A stretch of 64,000 nucleotides of DNA from UBA10329 sp964500205 (GCA_964500205.1 CAZCNS010000003.1:266861-330860), one strand, 5' to 3'. Positions 8,141-16,786 are shown, counted from the stretch's first letter. Numbers and translations are program-made. The notes: generated by a model not told the origin, from the letters alone.

Positions 8141-9088
8141 GTGCGACCGCTCGTCCCATTCATTCTGATATTGCTGTTCTCTGTCGCAGCCAAGGCGCAG
8201 GATCCGCACTTCTCGCAGTATCTGAGCGTACCGACATACCTCAACCCTGCGTTCGCGGGATATGACGGCTGTTCGCGGTTCATCGCATCGTACAGGAATC
8301 AATGGCCTGCCATTTCTGCGAACTACCAGACCGTGCAGGCTTCCTATGATCAGTATGTGAGGCCTATTCGAGGTGGTGTCGCGGTGAATTTTCAGTACGA
8401 CAATTCAGCAAACACACTTGAATCTTATGCCGCAAGCGCTGTCTATTCACCGACTTTCCGTCTTTTCAAGGGCAAACTTGTAATCAGCCCCGCCCTCGAA
8501 TTGGGTTGGCGACACAATGCAATGAATTGGGAGAAACTCACTTTCGGTGACATGGTCGATCCTCGCTACGGTTTTGTTTATCAAACTCAGGAGGTGATGC
8601 CCACGAAAGGAAATCATTTCTTTGATGCGAGTGCGGGGCTGGTACTCTCACATCATGGTCTGGTTTATGGGGTTGCAGTCCGGCATTTGACCCAGCCCGA
8701 TCAGGGAATCGCGGGAGTCTCACATCTTCCGCTAAACACGGTTGCCCATATTGCATACAATCAGGAGATTACGACTCGATTTGGGATTGTTGGCAGCTTC
8801 ATTTACCATAATCAGCTGAACTTCCACATGTTCCTGCATTCAGCAACGTTCCAGTTTGTTGGCGCACGGTTGGGGATTGGATTTCGGCATGGTGAATCCA
8901 ACTATGACGCGGTGATCCTCATGGCGGGCTATTCCCACCGTAGATTCTCCATCGGCTACAGTTTTGACCTCACCGTCTCCTCTTTGGGGATGAAGACAGG
9001 CGGCAGCCATGAGCTCAACCTCGCTCTTCGGTTCAATTGCAGGAACAAGGAGGAGTGGAGGAAAGGGCCGAGGCTGATGGGGTTCTGA
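8141..9088 (+). CDS. Type IX secretion PorP/SprF-family membrane protein
   Basis: Outer-membrane beta-barrel protein of the PorP/SprF family, a T9SS-associated family whose members occur in many copies in Bacteroidota and often work with particular secreted adhesins. The mature N-terminus QDPHFSQYLSVPTYLNPAFAGY is the classic family start, given here through its core QDPHFSQY and NPAFAGY motifs. I chose the GTG at 8141 because it yields a normal signal peptide (MRPLVPFILILLFSVAAKA); an ATG at 8075 would put 22 odd residues in front. A TACTTTCG promoter-like element lies at 8110-8117. There is no neighbouring giant adhesin, but three T9SS cargo proteins are encoded elsewhere in the window. Confidence 0.88.
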   Translation: MRPLVPFILILLFSVAAKAQDPHFSQYLSVPTYLNPAFAGYDGCSRFIASYRNQWPAISANYQTVQASYDQYVRPIRGGVAVNFQYDNSANTLESYAASAVYSPTFRLFKGKLVISPALELGWRHNAMNWEKLTFGDMVDPRYGFVYQTQEVMPTKGNHFFDASAGLVLSHHGLVYGVAVRHLTQPDQGIAGVSHLPLNTVAHIAYNQEITTRFGIVGSFIYHNQLNFHMFLHSATFQFVGARLGIGFRHGESNYDAVILMAGYSHRRFSIGYSFDLTVSSLGMKTGGSHELNLALRFNCRNKEEWRKGPRLMGF

Positions 9089-9119
9089 AAGACTTCCCGA
9101 CCCCCGCCCCCCCTTTCCA

Positions 9120-9425
9120 TCACAGCTTGACCGTGAGTTGTAGCGTGCCGCCAAGCCCCATCTCAATGATGCGCTGTAGGGTGGAGAGCCGTACCTCTTT
9201 GAGGTTGTTCTCAATCTTGGAGATGTACGACTTCGTGGTGCCGACCTTCTTGGCAAGCGCCTCCTGCGTAAGGCCGCGCTCAAGCCGTGCCTCCTGAATC
9301 ATCGCCCCCACCTTGAACGCATGGTAGCCCTCCTCCAGTCGGTCGCGCTCCGCAGTTCCGCGCTTGCCGTAGTGCTTCTCCTTGAAATCCTCAAGGGTCA
9401 TCGTATCATTTTCTTTCGCTTTCAT
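9120..9425 (-). CDS. higA: HigA-like XRE-family antitoxin
   Basis: 101-residue antitoxin with an XRE helix-turn-helix in its C-terminal two thirds (LTQEALAKKVGTTKSYISKIE). In HigBA systems the antitoxin neutralises the ribosome-dependent mRNA endonuclease HigB and represses the operon. It follows its toxin gene and overlaps it by 20 bases, the toxin-first order typical of HigBA. The frame is intact, while the toxin frame is interrupted, so this may now be an orphan regulator. Confidence 0.82.
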   Translation of the reverse strand: MKAKENDTMTLEDFKEKHYGKRGTAERDRLEEGYHAFKVGAMIQEARLERGLTQEALAKKVGTTKSYISKIENNLKEVRLSTLQRIIEMGLGGTLQLTVKL

Positions 9426-9756
9426 ATTCTTGCTTGATTTTCAACGCTTTCTCAATTTCCTGTTTCGGGGTCTTCTGAGTCTTTTTCTGAAAACCATTGG
9501 CAAGCACCACCAGATTCCCTTCATGGAAGAAACAGAATATCCGAAAGATGTCACTGCCCTGTTGCACCCTTATCTCAAACAGGCCGTCCGTGCCTTCCAG
9601 ATGCTTCAGGTACGTCTCAGGCACCCGCTGCAACTCCGATATCAGGTCAAGTGTTCAAATAATCTTGTCCTTGACCTTGTCCCGTTGTTTCTCGAAGAAC
9701 TTCTCAAAATAGTCCTTGAAGAAGATGATGGTTCTGACCTGTCCCTTTCCTGCCAC
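9406..9756 (-). pseudogene. higB: HigB-like toxin gene interrupted by in-frame TGA
   Basis: The reading frame from the GTG at 9756 gives an N-terminus (MAGKGQVRTIIFFKDYFEKF) that fits HigB/Gp49-like RelE-superfamily toxins. Codon 34, at 9657-9655, is TGA where the family usually has Trp after KII. The same frame then continues without interruption for 82 codons to 9406, including LEGTDGLFEIRV, YxRIF-like FRIFCFF, and GFQKKTQKTP. A single G-to-A change of TGG would explain it. The remaining open part could be reinitiated only at an internal ATG (9633), giving a truncated 75-residue product. TGA is used as a normal stop in many neighbouring genes, so recoding is unlikely. Confidence 0.82.
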
Positions 9757-9760
9757 GGGC

Positions 9761-9768
9761 CAAAGATA
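9761..9768 (-). promoter_or_regulatory. Bacteroidota -7 element for higBA
   Basis: TATCTTTG on the minus strand matches TAnnTTTG and lies four bases before the GTG at 9756. It supports that GTG as the original toxin start. Confidence 0.6.
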
Positions 9769-9838
9769 GGGAAGTTGCCCGAAAGTGAAACTTTCAAGAA
9801 TCCGTTATCTAAGGGTTCGGTAGCGTTGAACACAACCC

Positions 9839-9900
9839 CTACCTTCGTATTAAGTTTCAATCGAAAACCACCGCCATGAGAGTGCTATTGGACATCAAGG
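9839..9900 (+). repeat. Direct repeat copy A: promoter plus antitoxin 5' end
   Basis: About 62 bases running from a TACCTTCG element (9840-9847) through the leader GAAAACCACCGCC and the first 25 coding bases. It is repeated at 10040-10102. From the ATG the two copies are identical for 25 bases, encoding MRVLLDIK. Confidence 0.85.
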
Positions 9901-10019
9901 CCATGCTGGCCCGCTATTTCGGCAAGCGATTGGCGGCCAAAGCTGGTTATGCGGCCAAGGAACGCGGAATCACTGAGGATGATCTGGAAGCTTGGCTGAA
10001 AGATGAGGCGCGATGCTGA
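9876..10019 (+). CDS. Orphan mini-antitoxin, hybrid or deleted
   Basis: 47-residue frame beginning MRVLLDIK, identical to the start of the intact antitoxin 200 bases downstream. The rest differs and ends KERGITEDDLEAWLKDEARC, a tail style I associate with antitoxins of type II systems. No toxin gene follows it. The likely explanation is a degenerate antitoxin made by deletion or by recombination between two modules, keeping one module's promoter and N-terminus and another's C-terminus. It may or may not still be expressed. Confidence 0.55.
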   Translation: MRVLLDIKAMLARYFGKRLAAKAGYAAKERGITEDDLEAWLKDEARC

Positions 10020-10039
10020 CCACCTATCCCATACAACAT

Positions 10040-10102
10040 CTACCTTCGTAACACGTTTAACCCCGAAAACCACAGCCATGAGAGTGCTATTGGACATCAA
10101 GG
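10040..10102 (+). repeat. Direct repeat copy B: promoter plus antitoxin 5' end
   Basis: Second copy of the 9839-9900 unit. The TACCTTCG element is at 10041-10048, the leader GAAAACCACAGCC is nearly identical, and the first 25 coding bases match exactly. Confidence 0.85.
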
Positions 10103-10284
10103 ACAGTGAGGCCGTGCATCTGATGCGTGTGCTGCGCAGCCTTCCCTATGTGAAGGAACTGAGTGTTTCTGCTGAAAAGGAGGAACTTGTGGAAGAGATA
10201 AAGGAAGCTGTTGAGAATCTGAAACTTGTGCGTGAGGGGAAACTGAAGGCACGCCCTGCAAGGGAACTGCTCGATGAGCTTTGA
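10078..10284 (+). CDS. Type II antitoxin partner of the RelE-like toxin
   Basis: 68-residue acidic, helical protein (MRVLLDIKDSEAVHLMRVL, then a Glu/Lys-rich region ending KARPARELLDEL). This pattern is common in small Bacteroidota antitoxins placed before RelE/ParE-type toxins, where the N-terminus may contribute DNA binding and the C-terminal helix wraps the toxin. Its stop overlaps the toxin start by 11 bases. The ATG at 10078 is chosen because it begins the MRVLLDIK motif shared with the upstream copy. Expression should be autoregulated, but no operator can be pointed to. Confidence 0.75.
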   Translation: MRVLLDIKDSEAVHLMRVLRSLPYVKELSVSAEKEELVEEIKEAVENLKLVREGKLKARPARELLDEL

Positions 10285-10603
10285 GGTACTAAGCATACCG
10301 CCTTTCGACAGGCAGCTCAAGAAACTGGCAAAGAAATACCCTTCCCTCAAGTCCGAGTTCCTGAAACTGGTCGTCCTCTTGGAGGCTGCGCCTAAACAGG
10401 GCACACCCATTGGCAACGGCTGTTTCAAGATTCGCATGTCCATAGCATCTAAAGGAAAGGGCAAGCGAGGAGGGGCGAGGGTCGTCACCAACATCATCTT
10501 CACCGAGAACACGGTTTATCTGCTTGCCATCTATGACAAATCGGAGAAGAAGAGCCTCACAGATGCCGAGCTGAAGGATTTGTTGTCGCAGATTCCCGAG
10601 TGA
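10274..10603 (+). CDS. RelE/ParE-superfamily toxin
   Basis: 109-residue basic protein matching RelE-superfamily toxins that cleave mRNA on the ribosome or otherwise poison growth. The N-terminus FDRQLKKLAKKYPSLK, the central GNGCFKIRMSI and the RVVTNIIF and VYLLAIYDKSEKKSL strands follow the usual pattern of this fold. It overlaps the antitoxin by 11 bases. Its stop codon lies inside a perfect 28-bp palindrome that could end the transcript. The frame is intact with no sign of decay. Confidence 0.8.
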   Translation: MSFEVLSIPPFDRQLKKLAKKYPSLKSEFLKLVVLLEAAPKQGTPIGNGCFKIRMSIASKGKGKRGGARVVTNIIFTENTVYLLAIYDKSEKKSLTDAELKDLLSQIPE

Positions 10604-10626
10604 GACGCGATGCATCGCGTCTCACT
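10599..10626. repeat. Perfect 28-bp palindrome, REP-like
   Basis: AGTGAGACGCGATG is followed directly by its exact reverse complement, spanning the toxin stop codon. About 10 bases later a weaker relative (GGAGACG ... CGTCTCTACG) occurs at about 10630-10656. I recall GAGACGCGAT-type palindromes as dispersed elements in some Bacteroidota and cyanobacteria; here it may act as a hairpin terminator. It also rules out the apparent start at 10610 for the next gene. Confidence 0.8.
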
Positions 10627-10708
10627 GAAGGAGACGAAAACATACCGTCTCTACGACCCCCTATGGAATCCCCCCTTTTTGCGCATCTTACGGCCAAAGA
10701 ATTGCCCC

Positions 10709-13700
10709 ATGATGCGCCTCATCCTGCCCCTGCTGCTCACTATAGCACCCCTCCTGTGCCATTCTCAGACGTACGATGACCTCTGGAAGGAGGTCAACAA
10801 CCTGCAACGTGGAGGCCAGCCCCGCAGCGCGCTGGAGAAGGTGGAGCAGATTCATCGCATGGCCATTGCAGAGAACAATGGCCCGCAGCTCATCAAGGCC
10901 ATCATCCATGAAGTGAAGTTCAATGCGCAGTTTGAGGAAGAGAGTCTCGTCCTCAGCATCGGGCGATTGGAGGACGAGGCCAAGATGCTTCCCGCCCCTA
11001 CGCGGCAGATCGTCCATTCGTTGCTGGGTGAGATGTACATGGCCTACTGGCACAACAACAATTGGCAGATCCGTGAGCGCACAGCCATGGAAGGCGAGGG
11101 CGGCAACCTGCTCACATGGGATTTCAAGCGCATCGTGGAGGCCGCAGACCGCCACTATACGCTTTCGCTCAAAAGTGCCGACACGTTGCGTAATGCCACG
11201 TTGGAGAACTATGCAGCCATTCTGGAGGGCGAAGGCCGCTACCGCGACCTGCGGCCCACGCTCTATCACCTGCTGCTGTCACGCGCCTTGGACTTCTACG
11301 CCTCCGAGGACCGGGACCTCGTCAACTTCGACACGGACGGCATCTATGACAACCCCGCCCTGCTGGCCGATGCCACCACCTTCCTGAAAGTGAACACTGC
11401 GGATGGCCTGCGCCCTGCCGACCGCACCATCGGACTGTTTCAGGAGCTGCTTCGTGAAGTGGGGAAAGTATCGCCCAAGGCGCGACTCATCGAGGATCTG
11501 AGGCGGTTGGAGTATATGCACCGCAGGTCGCAGGCAGAGCAGAAGGATTCCCTTTTTGAAAAAGAGCTGGAACGCCTGCTGCCCACCGCGCCTGACCCTG
11601 CAATGAAGGCGGAGGTGGTCTGGCACATCGCGGAACTGTGGTTCAATCAGGGCAACGGGAACACGGCCGACACTACCATCCTCCTGAAATGGAAACAGGC
11701 CCACGACCGCTGTGCCGAGGTCATAAATGACATCACTGGAAATGCGTTGAAGGAGGTCGGCCCGAACAACTGCCGCCAACTGATGCAGCGCATCGAGCAG
11801 CGCGAATGGAACATGAACGCACAGGGCGCAGTGCTTCCCACCGAGCCGTTCCGTTTTCTGTTGAAGTATCGGAATGTGGGCGAATCCGCATCCAAAACCT
11901 GGCCCGCCCACGTCCGTGTGTCCCGCATCGACCCCATCAAATTCCGTGAGGAAAGCCGCAGGAACTACGGGGAGAAACTCACCGAATGGCTGTTGAAGAA
12001 CAGCACCCCCGTTTCCACTAAAACTTTCGACCTGCCCAACCCGCAGGATTTCCGAGGCCACAGCATCGAACTGCCGTTGGAGGGCCTGCCTATCGGTACC
12101 TACGTCATCTTCGCGGCAACTGACAAGGACTTCAAGACGAAGGATGAGGCGGTGGCTCACGCCATCATCACCGTCACCGACATCACGCTGCTGAAGCGTT
12201 CCACAGAGGACGGCCACACGCTGCTCCGTGTCGTTTCCCGCGAGAAGGGAACGCCCGTGAAAGGCGCACGCATCGAGCTGCTGGAATCGTTCTATGACCG
12301 CAATTCGCGAAGCAACAATTACCGTTTACAGGAGACGTTGACCACAGATGCCAAGGGCGAGGCCGTCTATCGCCACAAGGGGCAGGGCCACGGTTCGCTC
12401 CTGACCGATGTCTTCTCTGGCGATGACCGCCTCATCAGCGCAGACAACATGCACGGATACCGCCACGTGGAGGATGTGCGTTGGAATACCAGCACGCAGT
12501 TCTTCCTCGACCGCGCCATCTATCGCCCAGGGCAGGTCATCCATTTCAAAGGGCTGATTTGGCGCAGCAATGGCGATGAGGTGGAGCGCGAGAAGGACAA
12601 GTCGACAACCGTCACGCTCTATGACGTGAACGGTCAGCAGGTGTCCAAAGTGGAGGTGCGTACGAACAGTTTCGGCTCGTTCTCAGGCACCTTCATCGCA
12701 CCCACGGGCGGGCTGAACGGCTACATGCGCATCGGTGACGATCACGGTTCCCTTAATTTCAGGATGGAGGAGTACAAACGTCCCAAGTTCGAGGTGAAGC
12801 TCGATGCGCCCAAGGAGCAGCTCCGCGTAGGCGATACGGTGACGGTGCAAGGCGTGGCCGTCTCGTACGCGGGTGTGCCGCTGGCAGATTCCGAGGTGCG
12901 CTACCGCATCACGCGAAATGCCCGATTCCCATACCCTTGGCGGTGCTGGGGCTGGATGCCGCAGAGTAATCCCAAGCAGGTGGCCTATGGCACGGGCACA
13001 ACGGATGCAGACGGGCGGTTCACGGTGCAGTTCCCCGCGCAGCCCGACCCACTGATGCGCAGCCGCTGGTTCCCCGTGTTCTCCTACAGCATCGAGGCCG
13101 ATGTGACCGATCGAAGTGGCGAGATGCAGTCTGGCAGCAGCTCCGTGTCGGTGGGCTACCACGCGCTCGACCTCGGCATCGCGGTGCCCGATGTGCTGGA
13201 AAAGGGCGCGTTGAAATCATATCCTGTTACCGCGACCAACCTCATGGGTGAGGCGCAGGACTTGGCGGTAAAGGTGACCATCTGGCAATTAAAGCCTAAC
13301 GACCGCATTCTTCGCAAAAGACCATGGGCCAGAGCAGACCAGCATTTTCTTTCGGAAAAAGAGTATCGCGAACGCTTTCCCAACGACCCTTGGGGCGATG
13401 AGCACGACCCGAACACGTGGGAGAAGGCCGCGAAGACTTTCGAGACCACCGTGCGCACGGGCAGTGATGGAAAGGTTGACCTCTCAGGCGTTCCGTTCGG
13501 CAAGCTCGGCCAGTACCTCATCGAGCTTTCGGCTACCGATGTGTTTGGCAAGGAGGTGACGCAGCAGGCGCGTTTCCTGCTCATCGACAAGAAGGAGAAA
13601 AAGCCCGCCATCCCCGTCACCGCTTGGTTCCGCGCCATGCAGGAGAAGCTGGAGCCGAACGATACGCTGGAACTGCTCGTAGCCTCGTCCTATCCCGATG

Positions 13701-16700
13701 TGCAGTTCACGCTGGACATCGAGGTGAAGGACAAGGGAGTGCGCACGAACCGTTTCATCCATTCCGAGCAGTTTGCCCTGAGCAACGGCCAGCGGCTGCT
13801 GCGGATTCCTGTGACCGAGGATTGGCGCGGCAATGCCACGGTGCATCTGCTGGCCGTGCGCAACAACGAGCTGCTGAGCTGGACACAGACCATCACCGTG
13901 CCGTTCACCAACAAAGAGCTGGACGTGCAGTTGGAGACCTTCCGCAAGGAGATGACCCCCGATGACACGGAGCAATGGATGCTACGCATCACCGACAGGA
14001 AGGGCAATCCTGTGAAGGCCGAGCTGCTCGCCACGATGTACGATGCATCGCTCGATGTGCTTGCGGCCAACAATTGGTCGTTGAACCCGTACCGTTCGCT
14101 GAACCCACGCCTGCACTGGGGTAGCGCGACCTTCGGCAATGCACAGGGATATGTATGGGACAGGGAATGGAGGGCATGGCCGAAAGGGACATTTCAACGG
14201 GATTTTGAGCGACTGAACTGGTTCGGGCATTATCTCGGAGGAGGGCGATACGATGGCATCATGGTATCCGCTACTCGAAGCAGGAGCCGAAATGAAAGTG
14301 CGCAGATGATGGTAGCGGATATGGACATGGCTGAAAGCGAAGCCCCGATGGGGAAATCTGCGCCCGTTCCTCCTGCGATTTCTGCAATGGAGACATTGGA
14401 TGATAAAGATGCTGAATCAGAACCCACTCCAGAGGTCAAACTCCGCTCCGATTTCAGCGAGACGGTGTTCTTCCTTCCGCATCTCACAACTGACGAGAAA
14501 GGCGGTGTGGTCATCCGATTCAATGCACCACAGAGCCTGACGCGGTGGAAGTTCATGGGCCTCGCCACCACCGAGGATCTGAGTATAGGCACAGTGACCG
14601 AGGAGGTGGTCACCCGCAAGCTGCTGATGGTCACGCCCAACTATCCGCGCTTTGTGAGGGAAGGAGATAAACTGCGGTTTCAGGTGAAGGTGGATGTGGT
14701 GGATTCGACCGTTGCGGAGGTCACCGCTTCGCTTGCGTTGACAGATGCGCTCACGGGAGAATCCCTCCAATTGAAAATTGAAAATCGAAAATTGTCTATT
14801 GCAAATGGGGAAACCATCGCAGCATGGGAGCTGGATATTCCCGAAGGGGTCTCGGCATTGACGTTCACGGTGAAGGCGTGGGGGAAGTCGGCCTCCGTGA
14901 CGCACACGGACGGGGAGGAAAAGACCATCCCCGTGTTGCCCAACCGCATGTTGGTGACCGAGGCCATGCCGCTGCCCGTCCGTGGAAAAGGGACGCATGA
15001 TTTCACGTTCTCCAAACTGTTGAAGAATGAATCCCCGACCCTGCGCCACCATAACCTGACGTTGGAGTTCACGCCCAACCCCATCTGGCTGGCGGTGCTT
15101 GCGTTGCCGTACATGATGGAGTTCCCGCACGAGTGCGCGGAGCAGATCTTCAGCCGTTTCTATGCCAATGCCATCGGTACCCACCTCGCCAACAGCGACC
15201 CTGCCATCAAGCTGGTGTTCGACCAATGGAAGCGCGATGCGGAAACGGGGCAGGGCAATGTCTTCCAATCGCAGTTGGACAAGAACCCTGAGTTGAAACA
15301 GGCTCTGTTGCAGGAGACCCCGTGGGTGCGCGATGCGCAGGACGAGGCAGAGCAGCGCAGGCGCATCACCGAGCTGTTCGATACGGAGCGTATGGCGCTA
15401 GAACTGGCGGAATCGCTCCGCAAACTGCAACAACAGCAACAGGCAGATGGCGGCTGGGGCTGGTTCAGCGGCCTCCGCAGCGACCTCTACATCACGCGGC
15501 ACATCGTGATGGGCTTCGGGAAACTGAGGAAAATGGGCGTTTGGGAACCCGATGCCGCATCGTTGAAAATGCTTCGCAACGCGGTGGATTTCATGGACAG
15601 CGAACTGGTGGAATACTATGAGCGCGTGAACCTGAAAGACAAGGAGCGCATCCCAGGCTGGTTCGAGCTGCATTCGATGTATGCACGGTCGTTCTTCCTC
15701 GCGGATTTCAAGCCCACGGGCAGGGCCAAGACCATTTACGAGGACATGCTCTCGCGCATCAAGCAGCACTGGACGAAGTTTGATGCCACGCAGAAGGGCA
15801 TGGCGGCCGTGATCCTGCATCGCAACGGATTGGCGAAGGACGCGGCACAGCTCATCGTCTCCCTCCGCGAGACCGCGCTGACCAGCGAGGAGTTCGGCAC
15901 TTACTGGGCGATGGAGAAGGGCTACTACTGGCATCAGGCGCCCATCGAGAACCATGTCATCATTATGGAGGCGTTCCACGAGGTGGCGAGCGACAAGGCG
16001 ATGGTCGATGAGATGAAAATATGGCTGCTGAAACAGAAGCAGACCCAGAACTGGAAGACCACGAAGGCCACGGCCGAGGCGTGTTACGCGCTGCTGGGCA
16101 TGGGCAGCCGCGACCTGAACACACAGCCGAATGTGAGCATCCGCATCGGCAGCGAGACCATCGACCCGAGCAAAGACAGGGATCTGAAAACGGAAGCGGG
16201 CACAGGCTACTTCAAGACCAGCTGGGCGGGTAAATCCGTGACGCCCGACATGGGCAAGGTGACGGTGACCAAGGACAGCGAGGGCGTGGCGTGGGGCGCG
16301 GTCTATTGGCAGTATTTCGAGAACCTCGACAAGATCACGGGCGTGGACGACAACCCCATCAAGATGAAGCGTGAGGTGATGCTGCGCGAGGACACGCCCA
16401 ACGGCCCGCTGCTCCGCCCGCTCACCGATGGCGCGAAGCTGAAAGTGGGCGACCGCGTGCAGGTGCGCATCGTGCTGGAGACCGACCGCCACATGGAGTA
16501 CGTCCACCTGAAGGACATGCGCGCGGCCAGCCTCGAACCCCGCGACCAGCTCTCTGGCGCGGCCTATCAGGAGGGGATGGGCTACTACCGCAGCACGACC
16601 GATGCGGCCATGCACTTCTTCTTCAGCTACATGCCGAAGGGCACGTTCGTGTTCGAGTACGGCCTCAACGTGACGCAGGCGGGCGATTTCAGCAACGGCA

Positions 16701-16774
16701 TCTCACAGTTGCAGTGCATGTACGCGCCTGAGTTCACCACGCACAGTGAGGGGGTAAGGGTGAGGGTGGAGTGA
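10709..16774 (+). CDS. Alpha-2-macroglobulin family protein with thioester motif
   Basis: 2,021-residue bacterial alpha-2-macroglobulin, a periplasmic or surface protease trap that links proteases through a thioester after its bait region is cut. I chose ATG 10709 because it starts a signal peptide (MMRLILPLLLTIAPLLCHSQ). A long helical N-terminal part is followed by MG-type beta domains (around residue 650), and a Met/Ser/Glu-rich low-complexity stretch near residues 1185-1245 could be the bait region. The thioester motif CAEQ is at about residues 1476-1479 within FPHECAEQIFSRF, followed by an alpha-helical complement-like domain. No lipoprotein Cys is evident. An in-frame low-complexity insert encodes LQLKIENRKL at 14769-14801. 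The last 72-96 bases of the gene recur twice downstream. No pbpC is adjacent, unlike enterobacterial type I macroglobulins. Confidence 0.9.
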   Translation: MMRLILPLLLTIAPLLCHSQTYDDLWKEVNNLQRGGQPRSALEKVEQIHRMAIAENNGPQLIKAIIHEVKFNAQFEEESLVLSIGRLEDEAKMLPAPTRQIVHSLLGEMYMAYWHNNNWQIRERTAMEGEGGNLLTWDFKRIVEAADRHYTLSLKSADTLRNATLENYAAILEGEGRYRDLRPTLYHLLLSRALDFYASEDRDLVNFDTDGIYDNPALLADATTFLKVNTADGLRPADRTIGLFQELLREVGKVSPKARLIEDLRRLEYMHRRSQAEQKDSLFEKELERLLPTAPDPAMKAEVVWHIAELWFNQGNGNTADTTILLKWKQAHDRCAEVINDITGNALKEVGPNNCRQLMQRIEQREWNMNAQGAVLPTEPFRFLLKYRNVGESASKTWPAHVRVSRIDPIKFREESRRNYGEKLTEWLLKNSTPVSTKTFDLPNPQDFRGHSIELPLEGLPIGTYVIFAATDKDFKTKDEAVAHAIITVTDITLLKRSTEDGHTLLRVVSREKGTPVKGARIELLESFYDRNSRSNNYRLQETLTTDAKGEAVYRHKGQGHGSLLTDVFSGDDRLISADNMHGYRHVEDVRWNTSTQFFLDRAIYRPGQVIHFKGLIWRSNGDEVEREKDKSTTVTLYDVNGQQVSKVEVRTNSFGSFSGTFIAPTGGLNGYMRIGDDHGSLNFRMEEYKRPKFEVKLDAPKEQLRVGDTVTVQGVAVSYAGVPLADSEVRYRITRNARFPYPWRCWGWMPQSNPKQVAYGTGTTDADGRFTVQFPAQPDPLMRSRWFPVFSYSIEADVTDRSGEMQSGSSSVSVGYHALDLGIAVPDVLEKGALKSYPVTATNLMGEAQDLAVKVTIWQLKPNDRILRKRPWARADQHFLSEKEYRERFPNDPWGDEHDPNTWEKAAKTFETTVRTGSDGKVDLSGVPFGKLGQYLIELSATDVFGKEVTQQARFLLIDKKEKKPAIPVTAWFRAMQEKLEPNDTLELLVASSYPDVQFTLDIEVKDKGVRTNRFIHSEQFALSNGQRLLRIPVTEDWRGNATVHLLAVRNNELLSWTQTITVPFTNKELDVQLETFRKEMTPDDTEQWMLRITDRKGNPVKAELLATMYDASLDVLAANNWSLNPYRSLNPRLHWGSATFGNAQGYVWDREWRAWPKGTFQRDFERLNWFGHYLGGGRYDGIMVSATRSRSRNESAQMMVADMDMAESEAPMGKSAPVPPAISAMETLDDKDAESEPTPEVKLRSDFSETVFFLPHLTTDEKGGVVIRFNAPQSLTRWKFMGLATTEDLSIGTVTEEVVTRKLLMVTPNYPRFVREGDKLRFQVKVDVVDSTVAEVTASLALTDALTGESLQLKIENRKLSIANGETIAAWELDIPEGVSALTFTVKAWGKSASVTHTDGEEKTIPVLPNRMLVTEAMPLPVRGKGTHDFTFSKLLKNESPTLRHHNLTLEFTPNPIWLAVLALPYMMEFPHECAEQIFSRFYANAIGTHLANSDPAIKLVFDQWKRDAETGQGNVFQSQLDKNPELKQALLQETPWVRDAQDEAEQRRRITELFDTERMALELAESLRKLQQQQQADGGWGWFSGLRSDLYITRHIVMGFGKLRKMGVWEPDAASLKMLRNAVDFMDSELVEYYERVNLKDKERIPGWFELHSMYARSFFLADFKPTGRAKTIYEDMLSRIKQHWTKFDATQKGMAAVILHRNGLAKDAAQLIVSLRETALTSEEFGTYWAMEKGYYWHQAPIENHVIIMEAFHEVASDKAMVDEMKIWLLKQKQTQNWKTTKATAEACYALLGMGSRDLNTQPNVSIRIGSETIDPSKDRDLKTEAGTGYFKTSWAGKSVTPDMGKVTVTKDSEGVAWGAVYWQYFENLDKITGVDDNPIKMKREVMLREDTPNGPLLRPLTDGAKLKVGDRVQVRIVLETDRHMEYVHLKDMRAASLEPRDQLSGAAYQEGMGYYRSTTDAAMHFFFSYMPKGTFVFEYGLNVTQAGDFSNGISQLQCMYAPEFTTHSEGVRVRVE
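14769..14801 (+). repeat. Low-complexity word inside macroglobulin gene
   Basis: An AT-rich stretch built from repeats of AATTGAAAAT/TCGAAAATTG sits in frame in an otherwise GC-rich gene and encodes LQLKIENRKLSIA. Its base composition differs sharply from its surroundings. It resembles other simple words at 47286-47368 and 41658-41785. Confidence 0.6.
16679..16774 (+). repeat. Macroglobulin 3'-end repeat, copy 1 (native)
   Basis: The native C-terminal coding segment (AGDFSNGISQLQCMYAPEF onward to the stop). The last 78 bases (16697-16774) are copied at 17289-17366, and the longer 96-base form, less six bases near the end, is copied at 18024-18113. Confidence 0.95.
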
Positions 16775-16778
16775 TGAT

Positions 16779-16786
16779 TACCTTTG
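16779..16786 (+). promoter_or_regulatory. Bacteroidota -7 element for third toxin-antitoxin pair
   Basis: TACCTTTG ends seven bases before the ATG at 16794 and begins five bases after the macroglobulin stop codon, so the pair has its own promoter. Confidence 0.65.

Noticed and set aside
9655..9657. TGA in higB as a recoded sense codon (Trp or selenocysteine)
   Set aside because: TGA ends many intact genes in this window, and no selenocysteine insertion hairpin is visible after it. A point mutation is simpler.
9382..9879. Plus-strand frame across the higBA region
   Set aside because: Shadow of the minus-strand HigBA module, with biased Leu/Phe content and no domain.
10610..10708. Upstream ATG at 10610 as start of the macroglobulin
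   Set aside because: It lies inside the 28-bp palindrome and would put 33 unrelated residues ahead of a clear signal peptide beginning at 10709.
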